This document shows, piece after piece, positions 36,955 to 46,413 of a stretch of 64,000 nucleotides of DNA. The notes below the pieces were generated by a model that searched no databases, was not told where the DNA came from, and saw only the letters and a list, made by a program, of their open reading frames with translations. The position numbers and the translations under genes were made by a program. Position 1 is the stretch's first letter. Every line of letters starts with the position of its first letter. The DNA comes from Vibrio bivalvicida. Its GTDB lineage: Bacteria > Pseudomonadota > Gammaproteobacteria > Enterobacterales > Vibrionaceae. Location of the stretch: contig NZ_LLEI02000022.1 of assembly GCF_001399455.2 (NCBI RefSeq), positions 21,096-85,095 of the forward strand. Direction: 5' to 3'.

Positions 36955-38394
36955 ATGAACATTCAATCCGTGATCGGAAAGTTTAAAAACAACAAGAAGG
37001 CTGCGACCAATGTGTATGTTGTGGTTCAGCCGAGTGCGCTTTATTTCTCTGCTCCGTCAGAGCTGAATTTACCCAGTCAACTATCAATCAATGGGGTGAC
37101 TTGGCAAGAAGCTTTAATGGCAGCTTTGCATGATGCTAAGGTTTCAGATATTGCTCTTAAGGTTGTTCTGGCCGCTAATATTTATCAGACTTTTCAAATT
37201 GATAAGCCAAACGTTCCGCAAGAAGAGCTGAAAATTGCATTACCATTCCTAGTCAAAGACCTGATCAGCGAAAAGATCACTGAAATCGTCGCAGACTCTT
37301 CTTCACTTTCGATCAACAATAAACTGCAAGTATATGTCGTTCAGCGTTCAATGGTGGTAGACCTTTACCAGTCTCTCAAAGCACTTAATATTGAGTTAGC
37401 CGGTGTATTGGTTGAGGACGAAATTTGGGGTCACTCTGCCAGCGATATGACAAGCTTTTTGCTATTGCAAAGAAGCAAGCAAGGGCAATTCCGCATTAGC
37501 GCTTTTGTCGACGCTCAATGCGCTTTTCAAAGGACGATTCGCGGTGTCGTCGCACCACTAACAGGCGTAGCAAGCAGTGCTCTCCAGCTTGATAGTCTAG
37601 CGCTGGAACTACAACGTTCAATTGACTATTTAACATCACAATTGCGTGGAGCCTCGCTGCACCAACTGCAAGTCTGCTGTGATGAGGAGCAGCAACAAGA
37701 TTTGATTCGTGATTTGGGTGAGAGCTTGAGTGTCAAAGTTAGCGCTCTTTCCGAGCCAGCTTTGGAATCAGGTTCGCTACTTGCTGAGAGTGCTAACAAG
37801 CTAGAACACGCTGAAATCAACCTGTTTCCAGAAGATCTAAAACCGAAGAAAGAGTATTTCACGTTACAAAATGTAGCGTCAGCTTGGCTAGTGACATCCC
37901 TTGTGCTTGGCTTAATGTTTGCTGGGTTAAAATTCCAATATAGCCAAATGGATAAAGAGCTGAAAACGTATCAATCGCAACAAACAGAGTTTAAACAGCA
38001 AGCTGAGAGCTTAACTCAGCGATTGGCGCAACATAAGCCGACTGCTGCAAAAGTGGCGGCAGTCGCTAGACTTAAGGTAGAGATAGAGGCTAAGCGTAAT
38101 GCTTTGCAAGCGGTCGGTGAGTTCGATGAACAGTTGCAGCTTGGTTACTCTGGAGTGATGCGTGCCCTTGCTAAGCTTGGTCGCAATGATATTTCTTTAA
38201 GCTCGATCACCCTCAGTGCAACCACGCTAGACTTACAAGGTTTAGCGCGAGAAGCACAAGCAATACCTAACTGGGTAAATCAGTTCAAAACTGAGCTTAA
38301 TCTCGTCGGGCGAACATTTGAAAAGCTGAAAATTGGTCGTAATGAGCAGAATGTTATTACCTTTGAGCTTAAGACTCAGCAGGAGGACAAATAA
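36955..38394 (+). CDS. mshI: MSHA biogenesis protein MshI (PilM/PilN-like)
   Basis: 479 residues. The N-terminal 290 form an actin-like (PilM-type) cytoplasmic domain, followed by a membrane segment (about 306-325, ASAWLVTSLVLGLMFAGL) and a PilN-like coiled coil and periplasmic domain. It belongs to the inner-membrane alignment complex of the mannose-sensitive haemagglutinin pilus. AACAAG-type ribosome site; the stop overlaps the mshJ start by one base (TAATG). First clearly MSHA-specific gene. Confidence 0.88.
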   Translation: MNIQSVIGKFKNNKKAATNVYVVVQPSALYFSAPSELNLPSQLSINGVTWQEALMAALHDAKVSDIALKVVLAANIYQTFQIDKPNVPQEELKIALPFLVKDLISEKITEIVADSSSLSINNKLQVYVVQRSMVVDLYQSLKALNIELAGVLVEDEIWGHSASDMTSFLLLQRSKQGQFRISAFVDAQCAFQRTIRGVVAPLTGVASSALQLDSLALELQRSIDYLTSQLRGASLHQLQVCCDEEQQQDLIRDLGESLSVKVSALSEPALESGSLLAESANKLEHAEINLFPEDLKPKKEYFTLQNVASAWLVTSLVLGLMFAGLKFQYSQMDKELKTYQSQQTEFKQQAESLTQRLAQHKPTAAKVAAVARLKVEIEAKRNALQAVGEFDEQLQLGYSGVMRALAKLGRNDISLSSITLSATTLDLQGLAREAQAIPNWVNQFKTELNLVGRTFEKLKIGRNEQNVITFELKTQQEDK

Positions 38395-39044
38395 TGCAGC
38401 AGTCCTGGCAGCAGTGGGGTGAAAAGTTTGCTCAACTGAGTTCGAGAGAGAAGTCGCTGATCACTTTATGCGGTTTCGTGGTCATTATTCTTGGTTTACT
38501 TACGTTACTCATTGAACCTGCTTTTGAGCAAAACCAAGTCGCCTCACAGCGTATTGCGACGACTAAACTCGATGTTCAGCGTCTAGAAGCGGATATTTTG
38601 TTGATGACCGCAAAACTGCGTAAAGATCCTGATCAGGAGCTGAATCAAGAGTACAAACAACTGATGGCAGAAAGTCAGGAGCTTTCTAGTCAATTGGCGA
38701 TAATGGTAGATAGCTTGATTACACCTAGCCAGATGGCGCAGTTGCTAGAGCAAGTGTTAGCCGACTCAAAAGGTTTACATTTGGTTTCTTTAGAGTCGCA
38801 AGCCGCACAGCCGATAATTGGCAATGAGAACAAGGCCAATTTAGCGAGCTATTACATTCATCCAGTGAGACTCGAGTTGACTGGCAAATACTTTGCCATT
38901 GTTGACTATTTAGAAGCATTGGAAGCGCTGCCTGCGAAATACTATTGGCGCAGTTTTCACTACACCGTCGAAGAGTACCCAACTGCGCGTTTGGTGCTTG
39001 AGGTTTATACCCTAGGAACAAGACAGGAGTTTATCGGTGGCTAG
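38394..39044 (+). CDS. mshJ: MSHA biogenesis protein MshJ (PilO-like)
   Basis: 216 residues with one N-terminal membrane segment (about 22-42, SLITLCGFVVIILGLLTLLI), a periplasmic coiled coil and a ferredoxin-like C-terminal part. This is the PilO/GspM-type architecture of alignment-complex proteins. AGGAGG lies upstream of the ATG. Starts inside the mshI stop and overlaps mshK by 8 bp, so all three are translated as a unit. Confidence 0.87.
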   Translation: MQQSWQQWGEKFAQLSSREKSLITLCGFVVIILGLLTLLIEPAFEQNQVASQRIATTKLDVQRLEADILLMTAKLRKDPDQELNQEYKQLMAESQELSSQLAIMVDSLITPSQMAQLLEQVLADSKGLHLVSLESQAAQPIIGNENKANLASYYIHPVRLELTGKYFAIVDYLEALEALPAKYYWRSFHYTVEEYPTARLVLEVYTLGTRQEFIGG

Positions 39045-39360
39045 AATTTGCTTTTTACTGCTTGTCGCTGGCTATTCCTTCAATGCTTTTGCATCACAAG
39101 ATCCAACAGCGCCATTAGGCTGGCAGAATCCACAGCACAGTAAGGCTACAACGGTTAAGCGAAAATCCGTCCCCAAGTTGCAAAGCATTGTCTGCGAAGA
39201 TAAAGGTGGATGTAGTGCGATTATCAATGGCGAGGTTGTACTAGTAGGAGAGCAGATTAGTGACTACCGAGTGAGTCAAATTAAACCAGAAATTGTGACT
39301 CTAGTCAGAGATGGTAAGCAGTGGGAATTAAAACTTTTTTCTCTAGAAGTGAAACAGTAA
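39037..39360 (+). CDS. mshK: MSHA biogenesis protein MshK (PilP-like)
   Basis: 107 residues with a signal peptide (about 1-19, ending FNAFA). A short periplasmic beta domain follows, with Cys residues in SIVCEDKGGCSAIINGE that probably pair, then EIVTLVRDGKQWELKLF. It resembles the PilP/GspC-like linker between inner-membrane alignment complex and secretin, agreeing with its place just before mshL. The start is GTG with CAGGAG upstream. Confidence 0.85.
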   Translation: MARICFLLLVAGYSFNAFASQDPTAPLGWQNPQHSKATTVKRKSVPKLQSIVCEDKGGCSAIINGEVVLVGEQISDYRVSQIKPEIVTLVRDGKQWELKLFSLEVKQ

Positions 39361-39375
39361 GGTCAGTGGAAACGT

Positions 39376-41031
39376 ATGCGTAAATTCGCGATAGCAATCA
39401 CTATTACAAGCTTATTAGCCGGTTGTGCTATGGGGCATAGAGATCCTGTAGAGGCTAAAGGTGCGATTAATCAAGCCATTAACGAGAGCAATAGTCGTAC
39501 CCTAGAGACGCTCCCTCCATCGGTTGAAGCTGATCTAATGCCAGAATTCAGCACTGATGATGCGATAGTAGCAAAGACCATCAAGCGTTTCAGAATTAAA
39601 GCCAATGGTGTTGATGCGAAGGCTTTCTTCGCCAGTTTGGTCAAGGGGACTCAGTACAGTGCGGCTATACATCCGAAAGTGACGGGTAATATCACTGTTA
39701 ACTTAAATGATGTGTCATTGGATGAGGTGCTTACTGTCGTCCAAGATATGTATGGTTATGATATTGATAAAGTGGGTAATGTCATCCAGATATATCCGGC
39801 AGGCTTACGTACTGTCACCATTCCTGTCGATTATTTGCAGTTTAAGCGTGCTGGTCGTTCTCTGACCTCAATTTCAACCGGGACGATCACGAATACTGGC
39901 AATGATTCGTCTAGCTCTGATTCATCGAATTCGTCTTCCAACTCGAATAGTAGCAATAGTGTTAAGGGTGGTACTGAGATAGAGACGACTAGCGAAAGTG
40001 ATTTCTGGCCACAGTTAGAAACAGCAGTGGCACAGTTGATTGGGTCTGGTAGTGGTCAAAGCGTTGTTGTGACGCCACAAGCAAGCGTTATTACAGTCAG
40101 GGCGTTTCCAGATCAAATTAGAGAAGTACGTAATTTCCTAGGCGTGTCTCAGCAGCGAATGCATCGCCAAGTCATCTTGGAAGCAAAAATACTAGAAGTG
40201 ACACTTAGTGATGGTTATCAGCAAGGGATAAACTGGTCAAAAGCCTTTAGTTCTAATGGCACAAACTATACCTTAGGTCAGGGTTCGATCGTTAAGAATG
40301 CCGCAGGCGCTATCGTACCAGCGACCTTGCCGGGTATGGATGCGATTGGTACTTTGCTTGGTGGTCAGTCAAACTTGGTGATTTCGAGCGGCAGTTTTGA
40401 AGCTGTACTGAGCTTTATGGCAACACAAGGTGACTTGAACGTACTATCTAGTCCACGTGTTACTGCCTCAAATAACCAAAAGGCAGTGATTAAAGTCGGC
40501 ACAGATAGCTACTATGTGACGGATTTTTCCTCGAATACCAGTACCAGTAGTAACACCAATAACGATAATACTACGACCGATGTCGAGCTGACCCCTTTCT
40601 TTTCCGGTATCTCACTGGATGTAACACCGCAAATTGATGACCAAGGTAATGTGTTATTACATGTCCACCCGGCAGTCTTAGATGTCAAAGAAGAGCGTAA
40701 AACGATCGATTACGGAAACAACAACAGCTTGACATTACCTTTGGCAACCAGCTCGATCCGTGAGTCAGACTCTGTGATCAGAGCGCAAGATGGGGATGTA
40801 GTGGTGATCGGTGGCTTGATGAAATCGAATACCTTTGATCAAGTGTCTAAAGTACCATTTTTAGGCGATGTCCCAGCTTTAGGTCATCTATTCCGCAACA
40901 CGACAAAATTAACTCAAAAAACAGAGTTGGTTATATTACTTAAACCTTCTGTAGTAGGGGTAAATACTTGGCAGAAAGAGCTAGAACGTTCACGAGATAT
41001 GCTACAAGAGTGGTTTCCTGACGAGCAATAA
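39376..41031 (+). CDS. mshL: MSHA pilus secretin MshL
   Basis: 551 residues, lipoprotein signal with lipobox LLAGC (Cys17). STN/N0-like and N1 domains (about 70-170) are followed by a Ser/Asn-rich flexible run (about 176-196). The secretin core is about 210-545 (RQVILEAKILEVTLSDGYQQGINW, SSPRVTASNNQKAVIKVG, VVIGGLMKS, FLGDVPALGHLFR). It forms the outer-membrane gate for the pilus. mshM follows after 5 bp. Confidence 0.94.
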   Translation: MRKFAIAITITSLLAGCAMGHRDPVEAKGAINQAINESNSRTLETLPPSVEADLMPEFSTDDAIVAKTIKRFRIKANGVDAKAFFASLVKGTQYSAAIHPKVTGNITVNLNDVSLDEVLTVVQDMYGYDIDKVGNVIQIYPAGLRTVTIPVDYLQFKRAGRSLTSISTGTITNTGNDSSSSDSSNSSSNSNSSNSVKGGTEIETTSESDFWPQLETAVAQLIGSGSGQSVVVTPQASVITVRAFPDQIREVRNFLGVSQQRMHRQVILEAKILEVTLSDGYQQGINWSKAFSSNGTNYTLGQGSIVKNAAGAIVPATLPGMDAIGTLLGGQSNLVISSGSFEAVLSFMATQGDLNVLSSPRVTASNNQKAVIKVGTDSYYVTDFSSNTSTSSNTNNDNTTTDVELTPFFSGISLDVTPQIDDQGNVLLHVHPAVLDVKEERKTIDYGNNNSLTLPLATSSIRESDSVIRAQDGDVVVIGGLMKSNTFDQVSKVPFLGDVPALGHLFRNTTKLTQKTELVILLKPSVVGVNTWQKELERSRDMLQEWFPDEQ

Positions 41032-41036
41032 TCACT

Positions 41037-41876
41037 ATGTACCTTGAGCACTTTGGTTTCGACAGTTTGCCCTTCCATCTCACTCCAGATACTGAGATGT
41101 TTCTGGGGTTAGCGCCCCATTATGAGGCCATTCAGATGGTCAATTCAGCGCTGGAAATGGGTGAGGGGGTAATCAAAGTGACAGGTGAAGTCGGTACCGG
41201 AAAAACCATGATTTGCCGAATGCTGGTCAAACATTTTAAACCGAATGTTCAACTGGTCTTCGTACCTAATCCGGCCTTAGATGGAAGCCAATTGCGCTTG
41301 GCGGTGGCGAGTGAGCTTGGGTTGGAAGGCGGCAATGAATCCACGATTGTTGATGAAATACAAAAGCGACTGATTGAGTTGAAGAAGCAAGATAAGCAGG
41401 TGGTGGTTCTTGTTGATGAGGCTCAGGCGTTAGGTGATGATGCGTTAGAAGTACTTAGACTATTCGGCAATCTTGAAACCGAACAAGAAAAGCTACTGCA
41501 AATCGTTTTGTTTGGTCAGCCAGAATTAGATGAGCGCCTAGCGAATCATCATCTGAGGCAACTTCGTCAACGGATTACCTTTAATGCCAAATTGCGTGGA
41601 TTAACTTTGGACGAGTGCGTTGCTTATATAGATAACCGTTTGAAGAAATCGGGGGGGAGCGAGAGTATTTTTCTTCTAGGGCATAAAAAGGCCATTTGGC
41701 GAGCGAGTCAGGGGTATCCGCGACTTATCAATCAGATTTGCCATAAAGCCTTACTACTGGCGAGTAGTCAGCGTGTTAAACAAGTGACTAATGCTCAGCT
41801 TTTTGAGTCGATTCATGATACTTACGATAGCCGTAAACCTAAATTTAAAAGCCCTTTGTTATGGGGCTGGAGTTAA
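41037..41876 (+). CDS. mshM: MSHA biogenesis ATPase MshM (ExeA-like)
   Basis: 279 residues, AAA-type ATPase. YLEHFGFDSLPFHLTPD is the N-terminal ExeA-family signature, GEVGTGKT at 50-57 is Walker A, VVVLVDEAQAL is Walker B and GYPRLINQICHKALLLA is the sensor region. ExeA proteins help place and assemble the secretin through the cell wall. Cytoplasmic, without the C-terminal peptidoglycan-binding domain of ExeA. Three bases separate it from mshN. Confidence 0.92.
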   Translation: MYLEHFGFDSLPFHLTPDTEMFLGLAPHYEAIQMVNSALEMGEGVIKVTGEVGTGKTMICRMLVKHFKPNVQLVFVPNPALDGSQLRLAVASELGLEGGNESTIVDEIQKRLIELKKQDKQVVVLVDEAQALGDDALEVLRLFGNLETEQEKLLQIVLFGQPELDERLANHHLRQLRQRITFNAKLRGLTLDECVAYIDNRLKKSGGSESIFLLGHKKAIWRASQGYPRLINQICHKALLLASSQRVKQVTNAQLFESIHDTYDSRKPKFKSPLLWGWS

Positions 41877-41879
41877 AGT

Positions 41880-42929
41880 ATGAGTGCGATCAATGATGCG
41901 CTTTCGCGGCTCGCAAATAGCAAGTCAAATTTGGGTGCTAATATCCATAAGGCAGAGGTGCAGCCTGTAAAAAAAATGGCGGTTCTACCTTGGGTTGTGG
42001 GAAGCTTCACCTTGAGCTTAGCTGTTGGAGGCTGGGCACTTTCTCAACAGTCCCCAACTGAGGGTATCGTCCTGTCTGTGGCTCCAATCTCTAGCCCAGT
42101 TGCCATAGCTTCACCTACGGCCAAGCTGTCGGTTGTCGATCAGCCTGTGTATCAAAGCATTACTGAAGAAAACGTCGCCACTCATCCTGTAAGTAAGGCG
42201 GTATCGCCAGCTCCCTCTCAGCAAAAAGTAGTGCCCAAACCTGTCTTAACCGCAAAGGTTGAAACAAGTACTTCTCGTTCAAGTTCGACGGCAGTGGCCA
42301 ATCAAGGGGAAGTGGTGATTGAGCAAGTTGAACTTACCTCAGAGCAACTTTCAGCGAAAGCGCAAGAAAGAGCAAAGAAAGCTCTAGATAGCAATAACTT
42401 AACGGATGCCCTAAACCACTATGTAGAGTCGTTACGCTTTACACCAGCCAACAAGCAGGTGAGGAAACGTTTAGCTGCACTGTATTATGGTAAAGGTGAA
42501 GTACGAAAAGCAGCGGAAATCTTACAAAAAGGCATCGCATTAGACAGAAATGACTCTACCTTGCGCCTTTCTTTGGCAAAAATGCTTATGAAAGAACAGC
42601 AAAACGCAGTGGCTCTTACCGTGCTGAGTACCCTTCCTGCTTCTGTTTCTGTTGAGTACTTATCATTGCGAGCCGCTTTAGCTCAGAAAGAAAAACACGA
42701 TGAGCTGGCACTGCAAAGCTACCAACAGCTCGTACAACGTGAACCTGATAGTGGTCGTTGGTGGATGGGATTGGGTATTCAACAAGAGCGCGCCTTCCAG
42801 TTAGCGGATGCCAAATCATCTTATTCACAAGCCTTGACGAAACTAGGTCTATCTAGCCAATCACAACAGTTTATACGTGACCGAGTTTCCTTGATTGAAA
42901 GTTTAGAGGAGCAGCCGAGTGAAGATTAA
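41880..42929 (+). CDS. mshN: MSHA biogenesis TPR protein MshN
   Basis: 349 residues: short cytoplasmic N-terminus (MSAINDALSRLANSK), one membrane segment (about 35-54), a Ser/Pro/Val-rich linker (about 60-155), then tetratricopeptide repeats (about 160-335; SLRFTPANKQVRKRLAALYYGKGEVRKAAEILQKG and repeats). Likely a periplasmic scaffold of the pilus machine. The TPR part is read from helical periodicity. Ends 11 bp inside mshE. Confidence 0.88.
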   Translation: MSAINDALSRLANSKSNLGANIHKAEVQPVKKMAVLPWVVGSFTLSLAVGGWALSQQSPTEGIVLSVAPISSPVAIASPTAKLSVVDQPVYQSITEENVATHPVSKAVSPAPSQQKVVPKPVLTAKVETSTSRSSSTAVANQGEVVIEQVELTSEQLSAKAQERAKKALDSNNLTDALNHYVESLRFTPANKQVRKRLAALYYGKGEVRKAAEILQKGIALDRNDSTLRLSLAKMLMKEQQNAVALTVLSTLPASVSVEYLSLRAALAQKEKHDELALQSYQQLVQREPDSGRWWMGLGIQQERAFQLADAKSSYSQALTKLGLSSQSQQFIRDRVSLIESLEEQPSED

Positions 42930-44643
42930 GCTAAGAAAACGTCTCGGCGACTTGCTCGTGGAAGAAGGTATTATTACCGAACAGCAAGTAGAGCAGGCAC
43001 TCAATGCGCAAAAAACAACAGGTAGAAAACTTGGCGCGGCGCTGATTGAACTTGGTGCACTTACAGAGCACCAAATGCTGTCTTTTTTGTCTCAGCAACT
43101 GGATATTCCGTTAATTGATCTGAGCCGTGCGGACGTGGATGTCGAAGCGGTACAGCTCCTTTCAGAAGTTCACGCAAGACGGCTTCGGGCGCTAGTGATT
43201 GGTCGAAACATGGATACCTTACGTGTGGCTATGAGTGATCCTGCCGACCTATTTGCCCAGGAAGCGTTGTTAGGTCAGTTGGCGCAGTATGGCATTGAAT
43301 TTGTTATTGCGCCTGAAAGCCAATTGGTTGAAGGCTTTGATCGCTATTACCGCCGCACTAAAGAGATCGCCTCGTTTGCCGAGCAGTTACAAGCTGAACA
43401 CCAAGTTACAGAAGCATTTGATTTTAGTATCGAAGGTGAAGATAGCGAAGAAGTTACCGTTGTTAAGCTTATTAACTCGCTATTTGAAGATGCAATTCAA
43501 GTCGGTGCATCAGATATCCACATTGAACCAGATTCCGATGTACTTCGATTACGTCAGCGAATTGATGGCGTTCTACATGAAACGCTACTCAGTGAAGTCA
43601 ATATTGCTTCTGCATTGGTGCTTCGCTTAAAGCTAATGGCCAACCTCGATATATCAGAAAAACGTCTCCCTCAAGATGGGCGTTTTAATATCCGCTCAAA
43701 AGACCAATCTGTTGATATACGTATGTCGACTATGCCCGTGCAATATGGTGAGTCGGTGGTCATGCGTCTACTCAATCAATCGACAGGGGTACGTAACTTA
43801 GAAGAATCAGGAATACCCCCTCATCTGCTTGATAAATTAAGACGTCAGTTGCGTCGTCCTCACGGTATGATTCTGGTCACAGGCCCAACCGGTTCAGGTA
43901 AAACAACCACTCTGTACGGTGCATTAAGTGAACTCAATGAACCGGGTAAAAAGATCATCACTGCCGAAGACCCGGTTGAATACCGTTTGCCGCGAGTCAA
44001 TCAGGTGCAGGTTAACCCGAAGATCGATCTCGACTTCTCTACTGTACTTAGAACTTTTCTCCGTCAAGACCCAGATATTATCCTCGTCGGTGAGATGCGT
44101 GACCAAGAAACGGTTGAAATCGGTTTGCGAGCCGCTCTGACGGGCCACTTAGTATTAAGTACTTTACATACCAATGATGCGATAGATAGCGCTTTGCGTA
44201 TGATGGATATGGGCGCGCCAGGCTATCTGGTTGCCAGTGCAGTGCGTGCGGTTGTGGCACAGCGATTAGTGCGTAGGGTCTGCCCAGATTGTAAAACAGA
44301 AGATCAGCTTGATGATGCGCGAATACAATGGCTTGCCCAGTGCTTTCCCAATCAAGTGAGTGCCCGTTTTGTCAAGGGACATGGTTGCCAAAACTGTAAC
44401 CTAACTGGATATAGGGGTCGTATCGGCGTGTTTGAGATGCTTGAACTTGAACATGAAATGATGGATATGCTTAGAGCCAATGACGCGGTTGGTTTTTCTC
44501 AGGTTGCACGTCAGTCACCAAACTATAAACCCCTGCTTGCGTCAGCAATGGAGCTAGCGTTGCAAGGTACGGTTAGTTTAAGTGAAGTAATGAGTTTAGG
44601 TGAGGGGGACTCATCTGGTCATGTACAATCGATTTATATCTAA
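42919..44643 (+). CDS. mshE: MSHA pilus extension ATPase MshE (c-di-GMP-binding)
   Basis: 574 residues. The MshEN c-di-GMP-binding domain holds both 24-residue motifs: RLGDLLVEEGIITEQQVEQAL (from R8) and KLGAALIELGALTEHQM (from K37). Walker A GPTGSGKTTT lies near residue 321, the Asp box and Walker B at DPDIILVGEMRDQET, and the His box at STLHTND. A tetracysteine zinc site (CPDC...CQNC) sits near the C-terminus. It powers pilus extension in response to c-di-GMP. The start is GTG, overlapping the end of mshN. mshG follows after 8 bp. Confidence 0.96.
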   Translation: MKIKLRKRLGDLLVEEGIITEQQVEQALNAQKTTGRKLGAALIELGALTEHQMLSFLSQQLDIPLIDLSRADVDVEAVQLLSEVHARRLRALVIGRNMDTLRVAMSDPADLFAQEALLGQLAQYGIEFVIAPESQLVEGFDRYYRRTKEIASFAEQLQAEHQVTEAFDFSIEGEDSEEVTVVKLINSLFEDAIQVGASDIHIEPDSDVLRLRQRIDGVLHETLLSEVNIASALVLRLKLMANLDISEKRLPQDGRFNIRSKDQSVDIRMSTMPVQYGESVVMRLLNQSTGVRNLEESGIPPHLLDKLRRQLRRPHGMILVTGPTGSGKTTTLYGALSELNEPGKKIITAEDPVEYRLPRVNQVQVNPKIDLDFSTVLRTFLRQDPDIILVGEMRDQETVEIGLRAALTGHLVLSTLHTNDAIDSALRMMDMGAPGYLVASAVRAVVAQRLVRRVCPDCKTEDQLDDARIQWLAQCFPNQVSARFVKGHGCQNCNLTGYRGRIGVFEMLELEHEMMDMLRANDAVGFSQVARQSPNYKPLLASAMELALQGTVSLSEVMSLGEGDSSGHVQSIYI

Positions 44644-44651
44644 GGTAAACG

Positions 44652-45872
44652 ATGCAGAACTTTCGATACCAAGGGCGAAACTTAGATGGTAGTGCGGCTT
44701 CAGGGCAGTTAGAAGCACCAAGCCGAGACGCCGCCGCTGAGCAATTGATGGATAAGGGGATTATCCCGATTAACATCTCTGCTCACAGTGGGAAAAGCGC
44801 TTGGAACTTTGATTTTAAAGCCTTGTTAACACCAGCTATACCGCTCGAAGTGCTAGTTATTTTTTGCCGTCAGCTTTATAGCTTAACAAAAGCTGGCGTG
44901 CCACTGCTACGTTCAATGAAGGGATTAAGTCAGAATAGTGCCAATAAACAACTGCAACAGGCACTTGAGGACGTGACACATGAATTGACCAATGGCCGCA
45001 GCTTGTCAGCATCAATGCAGCTATTTCCTAAGGTGTTTAGCCCGCTATTCGTTTCTATGATACATGTCGGTGAAAACACAGGTCGACTTGACCAAGCTTT
45101 ACTGCAGCTTGCTAATTATTACGAACAAGAAGTGGAAACGCGCAAGCGAATTAAAACGGCAATGCGTTACCCAACTTTTGTGATTATCTCTATTGTCATC
45201 GCGCTGTTTTTCCTCAACGTTTTTGTTATTCCGCAATTCTCCAGTATGTTCTCTCGTTTTGGTGCAGAACTTCCTTTACCCACTCGCATTTTAATCGCTA
45301 CTTCAGAGTTTTTTGTTAACTACTGGGTGATGATGGTCGTAGCTATAGTTGCGACACTGTTTGGTTTTCGAGCTTGGTTAGGTACCGCTAATGGTAGAGA
45401 AAAGTGGGATAAATTTCGCCTCAAAATGCCCGTTGTTGGTGAGCTGATTAACCGTGCCCAGTTATCGCGCTTTTCACGAACTTTTGCTTTAATGCTTAAA
45501 GCTGGTGTGCCGCTTAATCAGTCTTTGGCACTCTCAGCAGAAGCGCTCGGCAATAAGTTTTTAGAGATCAGGTTAAACGAGATGAAATCTTCAATTGAGG
45601 CAGGAGGAACCATCTCAGCGACTGCGATCAACAGTGGTGTGTTTACCCCTTTGGTGATTCAAATGATCAGTGTCGGTGAAGAGACGGGGCGAATTGATGA
45701 GTTGCTCCTCGAAGTGGCGGATTTTTATGATCGTGAGGTGGACTACGATCTGAAAACTCTAACGGCGAGGATCGAGCCTATTTTGTTAGTTATTGTGGCA
45801 GGTATGGTTCTGATATTGGCTCTAGGTATCTTCCTGCCAATGTGGGGAATGCTCGATGCCATTAAAGGCTAA
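44652..45872 (+). CDS. mshG: MSHA inner-membrane platform protein MshG
   Basis: 406 residues, PilC/GspF family: NFRYQGRNLDGSAASGQLEA at the N-terminus, two T2SSF domains (about 70-195 and 272-395) with FCRQLYSLTKAGVPLLRSM and FSRTFALMLKAGVPLNQSL as matching repeats, and three membrane segments. It couples the MshE motor to pilin addition. The 3' end overlaps mshF by 17 bp. Confidence 0.94.
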   Translation: MQNFRYQGRNLDGSAASGQLEAPSRDAAAEQLMDKGIIPINISAHSGKSAWNFDFKALLTPAIPLEVLVIFCRQLYSLTKAGVPLLRSMKGLSQNSANKQLQQALEDVTHELTNGRSLSASMQLFPKVFSPLFVSMIHVGENTGRLDQALLQLANYYEQEVETRKRIKTAMRYPTFVIISIVIALFFLNVFVIPQFSSMFSRFGAELPLPTRILIATSEFFVNYWVMMVVAIVATLFGFRAWLGTANGREKWDKFRLKMPVVGELINRAQLSRFSRTFALMLKAGVPLNQSLALSAEALGNKFLEIRLNEMKSSIEAGGTISATAINSGVFTPLVIQMISVGEETGRIDELLLEVADFYDREVDYDLKTLTARIEPILLVIVAGMVLILALGIFLPMWGMLDAIKG

Positions 45873-46335
45873 TTTAATCGATTATATCGAGCGATCACGG
45901 CTGGCGATATGGCTTCTGGTGGTCGTCTGCTTAATAATGAGCTTTATGCTGGTGTGGCAAAATGTGGTTAAAGAAGCCAATCAATCGGCATTTCTACTGG
46001 CAAGTCAAAGAATCGTCGAGCGAGCCAGTTATTATAAGCAGCAGTGGTTATTAGCTGGGCAGCAACCGACGTTAACGATTGATGGTTATAGGCTGAACTA
46101 CACTAATATGGGGTGGGTTAAACCATTGGATGAACAACAGCGGGTTGATTGTTTGTTTTGGCTTGATGTGTTGTACCCACAGCATGAGATTTTAGGTAGT
46201 AAACCTATCGTGATAGAAAATAAAACGATAGCTGATGGTTATCACTGTGACTACCTGTATATCGATGACAGATTGATGTCTATAAGTTTGATAGATAATA
46301 GGTTTATAGCCAAGGTTGGTTTCTTGGCGAAGTAG
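45856..46335 (+). CDS. mshF: MSHA biogenesis protein MshF
   Basis: 159 residues. One membrane segment near the N-terminus (about 18-36, IWLLVVVCLIMSFMLVW) and a periplasmic domain of about 120 residues. Identified mainly by place between mshG and mshB; function within the machine is not established. It begins inside mshG and is the last gene of the secretion half of the locus; 78 bp with a candidate promoter follow. Confidence 0.8.
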   Translation: MPLKANLIDYIERSRLAIWLLVVVCLIMSFMLVWQNVVKEANQSAFLLASQRIVERASYYKQQWLLAGQQPTLTIDGYRLNYTNMGWVKPLDEQQRVDCLFWLDVLYPQHEILGSKPIVIENKTIADGYHCDYLYIDDRLMSISLIDNRFIAKVGFLAK

Positions 46336-46377
46336 TAATATTGACGTTCTGAATATGGCGAAATAGTGCAATTTCCG

Positions 46378-46383
46378 TATAAT
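46378..46383 (+). promoter_or_regulatory. Candidate mshB promoter, -10 element
   Basis: TATAAT, 31 bp before the mshB ATG, with no good -35 (ATGGCG at 17 bp). A separate promoter for the pilin half of the msh locus is known in V. cholerae. Confidence 0.5.
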
Positions 46384-46413
46384 GCACGGTACATAACGGT
46401 AGGTGATAAATAT

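Noticed and set aside
40519..40575. Ser/Asn/Thr-rich run in MshL as a sign of frameshift or repeat insertion
   Set aside because: The frame continues into intact secretin motifs on both sides; such loops are normal in secretins.
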